DNA of 64,000 bases, from positions 11,411,290-11,475,289 of the forward strand of contig OX388316.1 of assembly GCA_947579605.1 (NCBI GenBank). The letters run 5' to 3'. The notes under the pieces are model-generated. The model did no database searches, was not told the origin of the DNA, and saw only the letters and a program-made list of their open reading frames with translations. Made by a program: the position numbers and the translations under genes. The first letter of the stretch is position 1, and each line of letters opens with the position of its first letter. Positions 57,396 to 64,000 of this stretch are shown here, piece by piece. Source of the DNA: Athripsodes cinereus (taxonomy: Eukaryota > Arthropoda > Insecta > Trichoptera > Leptoceridae).

Positions 57396-58138
57396 TCTTT
57401 TATGTAGAATACCTACTTTAGAAATACTACATACAAACCACCGAGCCCCGAATTCTTTGATCACAACTTATAAATCACCACAATGCTAATAAGTAATTAG
57501 GTATTTATAATGTAAAAGAAACAAGTACTTTGATAACAAACGGCTCCCTGCGGCACAAATTGAATGTATTCATTTAATAAACACCTGTAACTATCGACAG
57601 TTGGGTAAGTATCAACGAGGTTGATAGTAATATATTGAACAATGACAGTACCAAACAACTCATTTTCTTACAAACAAAATAAGAAGTAGGTACCTAGTAT
57701 AAAGGTATTATGTACATTTGTAATATTAACAACAATATCAGCTGATACTTCCAATAACACCTGAATGATAGTATAAATCAAAATGGTTCGAGTATAAATC
57801 AAATACGTTGATAGCTCCATTATATCTCGGAGACATTATTAAGATACATCGTCCATTTTGTTTCTGCAATGAGTAAGTTTATTGTATTGTGTTGTTAGTT
57901 TGTTAGTACTAACAGTGTGTTGAAGTAGACATTTACTATGTACATACATGTTGTGTCTTTTGTATGTATCACAATGTGTTATAACCGCGTACTTCATGCT
58001 GTCGCATGCATTCAATTATTGGTGAAAATAAACACTTTATTATACTAAATTGTATAGAACCTAGAAGAACCTTTTTATAAAAGTAATACTCTCTTAAAAA
58101 AAATGTTGATATTAAAAAAATTATTTGAAAATGTGTAA
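57396..58138. other. unannotated AT-rich DNA
   Basis: No feature recognised. Confidence 0.5.
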
Positions 58139-58274
58139 CGAAATAAATAAAACAAATATTTTATTCTACTATTTGATTTAATTTACGACAGAGACATCTT
58201 TCGTCTTGTTAGGACATGGTCAATTTATTTATTTCGCTGTGGAAAAATATTCTTCTACCTAAACACCGAAACAG
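58139..58274 (-). mobile_element. palindromic retroposon family C, right arm deleted
   Basis: Left arm present ('cgaaataaataaaacaaata', 'gagacatctttcgtctt', 'aggacatggtc'), then a jump to the outer end of the right arm ('atttatttatttcgct') and the unique end ('ttctacctaaacaccgaaac'). The inner right arm has been lost. Confidence 0.65.
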
Positions 58275-58369
58275 ATCTTGAGTCCAAATCCCAACCCAGC
58301 ATCACGATTCAAGTAGGTATATTGTTTAATACAGGACTTGTATGAAGATGCATTTAGATGTAGATATAT

Positions 58370-58475
58370 TATTATTTATTTATTTATTAATCATTCAATT
58401 TACGGCCAAAGTGCCATTTACAAAATATATACATACAATTTATACATTAGTGTTAATTATTTAAGTAACTCATAC
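58370..58475 (-). mobile_element. LINE 3' tail
   Basis: Minus strand 'gtaaatggcactttggccgt', 'aaattgaatgatt', then AATAAATAAATAAAT. Familiar LINE 3' end form. Confidence 0.5.
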
Positions 58476-58595
58476 ACACAATTATTGATGCGATATAAAA
58501 AAAAAGAATACGAGTAAGATATTACAAAATTGTTTCACATATATGTACCTACATACTTTAAAAAAAATTGTTTATAAAACATCTTAATATTCACT

Positions 58596-58864
58596 TTGTT
58601 TATGTTTTCGGCATTAACAATATAACAATTTCTAGACATGATATGATTTTTTAGATTATTATGTAATTATTGTTATTTTTTGAGCTTTTTATTTGCTACC
58701 GCGGTTTCGGTGGAGCGTCCACCATTAGCGAGCGTTAATCTAAAAAACTTTTTTTTAGATTAACGCTCGTTAATGGTGGATGCTCCACCGAAACCGCGGT
58801 GGCAAATAAAAAGCTCAAAAAATAACAATAATTAGGTACATAATAATCTAAAAAATCATATCAT
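58596..58864 (+). mobile_element. palindromic retroposon B with 15-bp TSD
   Basis: Repeats ATCTTAATATTCACT at 58581-58595 and 58865-58879. A unique lead (58596-58637, with 'cggcattaacaatataacaa') is followed by inverted arms from 58638 to 58864 that end exactly at the TSD; the arms differ by a 4-bp indel and a few substitutions. Each arm has a GGUGG/CCACC stem, GAA, and the palindrome ACCGCGGT, the hammerhead order, but the core reads CUAAUGG (left arm) or GUUAAUGG (right arm) instead of CUGANGA. It lies directly beside a family C copy. Confidence 0.75.
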
Positions 58865-58871
58865 ATCTTAA

Positions 58872-59025
58872 TATTCACTGTGTCGGTGTTAAGGTAGTAG
58901 AATTCTATGATGAAATTATAAATCAAATGTTCTTATCTATTACATGATTCATTATTGTGAGAGACATTATTAACAATGTGCTTTTAAGACGCAAGACGTC
59001 TCTCTCAGTAATAAAGCATAATATA
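58872..59025 (+). mobile_element. palindromic retroposon family C, plus copy
   Basis: Begins 'ttcactgtgtcggtgttaag', 'gtagtagaattctatg' (the unique end, read in sense), then a worn left arm and a right arm with 'aagacgcaagacgtctctct'. Element B inserted at or beside its start; the first bases may be shared with B's TSD. Confidence 0.6.
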
Positions 59026-59684
59026 TGTATGTAGGTAATAGAAAAAATAACATTTGTTTTAACATCTAAATAATTCAACGAATCAAAATAAATAAGACGA
59101 ATTATAGAATTCTAAGAGGTAGGTTTATCGCTCAAGTGATTTCATTCAGTCAACTTTTCATATTGCATTCATGTTAATTTGTCATTTGAAATCACAATAA
59201 TCACTGAAACATAACAATTTCCCTTTTCTTTATAATACAATTTCATAACTGCAACTGAATTATAAACTTTCCTTTTGATACGAGGAGACTTAAGGGGTTC
59301 TTTCAAAACAAAACGGTTTAGACATAACTCCCCTAATAATACAGCAATATTTAACGTAACAATATTAAAATTATATTATAATTCATTGTGATGGGAGGAA
59401 GCAGAGGAATTCTCCATCCGAATCATTGCTGTAGAAAATATCAAATGAAATGTGATTTTTCAATACCTTATTATTTTACTGTGACAGAAGTGACGTCAAA
59501 AAAGAGGTGGAAACGAGTATAGATTAAAAAACATCGATATTTTATTACATTATTTTATATGGTTAAAAAAAATTGGTTTCAACTTTTTGTGTTCACCTAA
59601 AAATATGTCTATCGATTTATCTAGGAATGTGAACAATTCCACACATTGGACAGTGATTTTCTATTCATTTATCTATTCTATTAT
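59026..59684. other. unannotated AT-rich DNA
   Basis: No feature recognised. Confidence 0.5.
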
Positions 59685-60110
59685 ATCATCGTGAGGTAGA
59701 CAGCCAGCTTACTGCTTGTAATAAACATGCAAGTCGCCCTCTCAGTGCCAAGATATGTGTATAAGACTTGGGTGGCATACCTACCTTATCGTTGAACTGA
59801 ATATGAAATGTCTTAAAACATTACGTTTTACGAATACCTAATTTTTACAGGACATTTGGAAATTAGAAAAAAAGAGTTGGAGGCCTTTTCTTAACCGGGG
59901 GGGGGGGGGGGATTCCTCGAGATTTTAATATAAGTGATCCTGTCCGTGCCAATAATGAGAACATAAAGAGAACCACATTTCATCGCTCGATTGAAAATGT
60001 TGATTTTTTATTGCTGATATTTTGTAAATATCAGCCTCGAAAATTTACAGACAGAGTGGAAAACTTATTTTTGGCCGGGAATTCCATGGGACATAAACAA
60101 TACAAATGAA
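59685..60110 (-). mobile_element. REP-A, two copies head to tail, with G15 run
   Basis: First copy 59685-59935 ('gaggtagacagccagc', 'aataaacatgcaagtcgccc', 'tacaggacatttgg', 'gagttggaggcc'), then a run of 15 G at 59897-59911 where the family has 'ccgaggattcc'. The second partial copy begins near 59939 ('gatcctgtccgtgccaataa', 'catcgctcgattgaaaatg') and ends 'gggaattccatgggacat'. A hairpin GCTGATATT/AATATCAGC lies at about 60015-60037. Confidence 0.65.
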
Positions 60111-60506
60111 TATTTTTGAAATAACATTAATGTAAAAAAGCATATAGGTACGGTATATGCTCTTTTATTTTCTGTAAAATCTATAAAATATTACGACTTA
60201 AAAATATATTCGTTGATTGAAAAAGAAGAAAAAATTTAAAGATAGAATATTGGTATTTCTAATTTTAGCGAGATATACTGCAATGTTTGAAGAAAATGGT
60301 TTGGAAAGGGGATGTAAGCAACGGAGTACCTACGCCCCTAAAGGAGCTTACAGCTTACAGCCAGTAACAGCAACAACGGATCTACCGTCAGGCTTTATAA
60401 TCGAGACAGGAAATTGCATCGGGATACAGAAATATAACCATCAACTACTACTAAAGCTTCTGAATCTTTCAGCAGTTATAATAACAATGATACACCTACT
60501 ATATAA
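60111..60506. other. unannotated; unrecognised ORF 60217-60522
   Basis: A plus-strand open frame of 101 codons (MKKKKKFKDRILVFL..., later GAYSLQPVTATTDLPSG) is not recognised. It runs into the adjacent transposon end, so it is probably fortuitous. Confidence 0.35.
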
Positions 60507-60508
60507 TA

Positions 60509-61217
60509 CGAGGGTTATTTAAAAACTTTCAAGCCTCTTTGACTCCAGATAACTGTAGAATTAAAGTTTATTCACTGTCAAATAGACGATCTTGACATGA
60601 AACCATACGAATTTCAAATTATCCTGATCATTACTATGTATGCATGTAACACTCTCCCAAAGTTGTGAGTAATATTGTCAGCAAACAATGAAGAATATTG
60701 AGTTTCGTACACTAATAAGATTGCTTCATTTTAAAAGGTTAAGGAATGTATACGTTGAAGCTTCTAACTTTTTGTAATAATCAAACATTTGTTGGTCGAA
60801 TACAAATATTGGCGAATAAGCTTTCATTTTAGACGATAAACGTTCCAGGTACACGAAAATAGTTACAGAAAAAAACCAAATGGTTGATTTTATGCATCAA
60901 ACTGTAAAGAAAAGAAGTCGTATTTTAATTGTTGCTGGGCTGGAAAGAATTTCAACAGAATGGTACACATGTTTTCAGATTTGGATCTGAAAAAATAATT
61001 GCTGCTGCGTTTGTTGATGAATCAACCGAAATCCCATACTAAAGTTCATTTCAAGCATAGACAATCTACTTTTTTCTGATGATTTGGAGTAATGGGAGAA
61101 ATTTTGGACCAAATCTATCGAGCTTAAGGAAGACTTTGACGAAAAATAAATTTTGAATTGCTTCAAAGAATAGGTATGTTTTTCTGAAAAAGGCTTGACA
61201 CTTATCGAATAACCCTC
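60509..61217. mobile_element. Tc1/mariner-like element relic, about 709 bp
   Basis: The ends are inverted: TACGAGGGTTATT at the left (from 60507) and its complement AATAACCCTCG at the right (to 61217), with further partial match to 'caagcc'. TACGAGGGT-type termini and a TA target are typical of mariner-like elements. The right flank reads CA instead of TA, probably a mutation. No intact transposase; the largest frame is 63 codons (minus 60975-61166). Part of the interior recurs at 28344-28515. Confidence 0.55.
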
Positions 61218-62434
61218 GCATAATAAGAACGAGTATGAAAGAATTTATTTAGAGAAATAATAATAATGATGTATTATTATGATTGTGATTTTATTCTGAA
61301 AACTGATGGAAATTGAAGGAGATAGCTCGGCACACAATTGCTTCAGGGGATGTTTTAATGATGTGTTGGACCCATCATAATGATAAACTCTTGAATTGTC
61401 CTAATGGTATACAAAATGGATGTCTGCTTACATATTTCATACATATAAAAGAACAAACTCACTACGTATGATATGATTCAAACTTTTCTGACATCTGTGA
61501 TCTATGTCCCTAATATGCTCTATATTTTTTTATGTAATTTTTATGTAGTTTTTATACAAACACCCACTGAGTGAACACTACAAATATTAATGAGTTTTGA
61601 AGTTTGAATGAAGCAAAGTCATTAATCCCTAATGATTTAAGACTTTAATCACTAATACGAACTTGTGTCAAATCATTATGTTAATTCAAATGCCTGGGAT
61701 AAAGTAAACGGTTTTTGAAACAGAAAACACTTTGTACTGCTATTACTTTTCAAATCAATTATTTCGATGGCATCGTGATGGAGGTGAAAGCAATCCTAAA
61801 AATAATGATTAAAACTTCAAGGCGCTCAAATTATTCTATGAACTACGTATGGTGGCAAGAATTTTCATCGTCAACTGCGGTTGCTCAACTTATGGGAGAT
61901 ACAGTACCTTATGTTATAATAAGATAAAGCACTTAGGACATTAACACTGCAGAATCGATCTTAAAATTTTGATATAACGATTGCTCTATAATAATATTTA
62001 TAAGCATTCATACGAATACATTGATCTGAGGGTGAGTGAACACAGAACTATATATTTTATACTATAAATAAATAACAAAATAACCATAAGTTATAGTATG
62101 TAGTGTATTATTGTATAGTTATTATTTCGTAGAAGCTTTTAATGATATTATCATTATTACTATATGTTATATTGAATAAGGACATCTCAATAGAGCTTTC
62201 CTTTTATTAATGAACATCTATTATCATCGAGTATAATGTTTTGGATGTATAACCACTCACTTATATTTATGTCATGTTTTGTCTACATATTAGGAACATA
62301 ATATATTCCAATTTATGTATATACTTAAAATTTAAAAAGTTATATTATGCTAAAAAATATCCACAAATTTTTTTCAACTAAACTGTATTTTTTGGAACGA
62401 AAATTGTTATTTCAGTCTTTTTTGTAAGTTTTTG
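61218..62434. other. unannotated AT-rich DNA
   Basis: A plus-strand frame at 61715-61927 (70 codons) has no recognisable motif. Confidence 0.45.
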
Positions 62435-62540
62435 ATTGTCTTGTAAAAGGCAGGTGAATGATAAATAAAAGACATTTTATTTTGCCTGCTGGCTACCCCT
62501 CTAGTGGGATATGGTGTGATGGTATTGTAGTAATAGTGGT
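62435..62540 (+). mobile_element. REP-A 3' copy
   Basis: Sense orientation: 'ttgtaaaaggcaggtg', 'gcctgctggctacccctcta', 'gtgggatatggtgtgatggt', then TAG/TGG-type triplets as the tail. The middle is deleted. Confidence 0.65.
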
Positions 62541-62589
62541 GGTAGAAAAATATGGTTTGCAACGGACAATTATACAATCACTGTCCGTT

Positions 62590-62905
62590 GATCTGCTTAA
62601 ATTAGTTTTTTTTCTTCATCCCAATCTCTTACCTATCTTTTCAGTTTTACGTGGGTATTTACTTCAACACAACTATTTTTAGTCAGCCTCTGTAGTTACT
62701 GCTCCTAATTATGTCCTTAGTGATGGTAATGGGCGGGCCTGGGTGTATTATGTTGTGACCAATTCAATGTTTTAATATTTTTAAATTGTTATCTTTGTTT
62801 GATAATCTCGATAAATATCTCATTATGTCGACATATTTTGACCAATGAATCTTCATCATATATCAAATGAGTCAATAATTATAAGCTAAATAGTAGAGAA
62901 ACGTG
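62590..62905 (-). mobile_element. old LINE relic of the 24953-27519 family
   Basis: Aligns with the C-terminal coding part of 44917-45200: 'gtcagcctctgtagttactg' with 'gtcggcctctgccatttgtc', 'gggcctgggtg' with 'agtcctgggtgcctg', and 'gaccaatgaatcttcatcat' with 'gaccaatggatcttaagcat'. Many substitutions and indels, so the family has been active over a long period. Confidence 0.55.
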
Positions 62906-64000
62906 ACTTCAGAAATAAGCAAACATGGTGGCTAAAAAACACGAGTCGATTGGAATTCAAAAGATGGGAGAGAAGTAATAATTAAGTTCCAGTGCAAGGA
63001 ATAATTTAATGTGATCTGTATTAGTAGTTTTCACCATGATTGTGCATAAGTTACGTAAATTGCACAAACTCCACAACAATAAGTAGGTACTTGCTAAAAT
63101 TCGATAATTAATTTTCCTCAATTTACATTGCAAGCTTTCGTATACGAATTTATAGGAAAAACAACCCCTCTGAAATAAGCGCGACAGTACGACAAATACA
63201 ATAGGTAGGTACGTATCTAATAGTAGGCAGGTAATATAGAAAATGCACCTGAAACAATATGGTTGCAGGAACGTAATAAGGATCTACTTATTTACTTGAA
63301 TAATGCAGGTTGGACGGAAGCAAGGAAGAAGTTGGAGAGGAAATGTTTGATTTATGATTTACTCATGCACTTAGCAGATAATTTATCATTGAAAAACAAT
63401 ATTTTATTATACTAGCTATAATTCTGAATTCACTCGGAGAGAAGTGATCGTATATCTACATATATCAATCATTCATATTCAAATTATACAATTAAAAAAA
63501 AAAGATATATAGAATGTAAAAACGAACTCAAGCTAGGTAGTAGAAAATAAGAAAAGAACTATAATGTTGAGAAAAAAAATATGAATGTATTCACATTTAA
63601 AATTTTTTTTTTTTAATAAATAAATCAGGAACGCGCACATTGGGTACAAGTTTAATAGTTTTACTGATAAATGTATCTGTAACGGAAATACAAACATATA
63701 TGTGAATTTAAACAAATTTTAATAGATTCATAATAGTAAGAAAGATATATCAAAGTTTTAGTTTCGTTGTCTTAAAAACATGGAGGGAAAATAAAAGTAT
63801 TCACTTTAACTTCGACTATTCAATATTTTCTACTTGGAAAAGACAAACGGTATATTTGTCCAGTGCTCTCTATATATATAAACCTATAAAGGTTTATTTA
63901 CGCAGAATATTACGGTGAAGTTTATTATTTTTATTAAATTATTGAAAGATACCAAGTTCACACCCGGGTATCTCAGGAATCGTCGAGTCCTATTTATCCT
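62906..64000. other. unannotated AT-rich DNA
   Basis: No feature recognised; a G-rich piece at about 63310-63350 is not assignable. Confidence 0.45.

Overview
The window reads as a gene-poor, AT-rich stretch of a lepidopteran (moth or butterfly) nuclear genome. Support: a degraded copy of the lepidopteran tRNA-derived HaSE-type SINE (about 2421-2618), LINE tails of the 'ggttagttggaagacatcgc' type usual in Lepidoptera, and the clade-typical TAGGTA/TACCTA words throughout. I see no bacterial operon, rRNA, tRNA gene, CRISPR array or viral gene. No complete host gene is present. The only good host-exon candidate is a 72-bp open segment with consensus splice sites at 4950-5021, so much of the window may be intron or intergenic DNA.

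Nearly everything recognisable is mobile DNA, often nested. (1) Non-LTR retrotransposons of several lineages, mostly 5'-truncated 3' ends. The best are a twin-primed (5'-inverted) element at 24953-27519 with a second LINE fragment inserted in its reading frame, its close relative at 44917-46078, two different LINEs 40 bp apart at 42619-43198 and 43238-43958, and one at 52821-53480. CR1/L2-type C-terminal relics lie near 5.3, 31.1 and 33.8 kb. (2) A short repeat, here called REP-A, with about 18 copies; one full 3' copy has a (TAG)n tail and an 11-bp target-site duplication (TSD). (3) tRNA-derived SINEs; one at 36040-36200 sits inside a REP-A copy. (4) Terminal-inverted-repeat (MITE-like) elements at 27677-27925, 49243-49524 and 60509-61217.

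The most interesting content is a set of short retroposons (237, 124, 269 and 216 bp, each with a 12-15 bp TSD) made of large inverted repeats or a single arm. Two of them (27967-28203 and 30117-30240) carry a near-complete hammerhead ribozyme core: CUGANGA, a stem II hairpin, GAA, then a perfect palindrome starting with A and ending with U as stem III, and complementary 4-nt stem I strands. The other two families keep the GAA-plus-palindrome signature but have a decayed core. This architecture matches the hammerhead motifs known from Penelope-like elements, with short palindromic helix III suited to dimeric ribozymes. Here the motifs lie in palindromes, so both strands would encode them.

Layout: 1-9.8 kb sparse relics; 9.8-24.8 kb REP-A, LINE tails and SINE pieces in AT-rich DNA; 24.8-30.6 kb dense nested cluster (LINE, MITE, hammerhead elements); 30.6-42.6 kb relics and SINEs; 42.6-49.5 kb dense LINE, palindrome and MITE cluster; 49.5-58 kb tails and LINE relics; 58.1-62.9 kb palindromic elements, a mariner-like relic and REP-A. 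Clade names rest on reading motifs by eye and have not been tested by database search.
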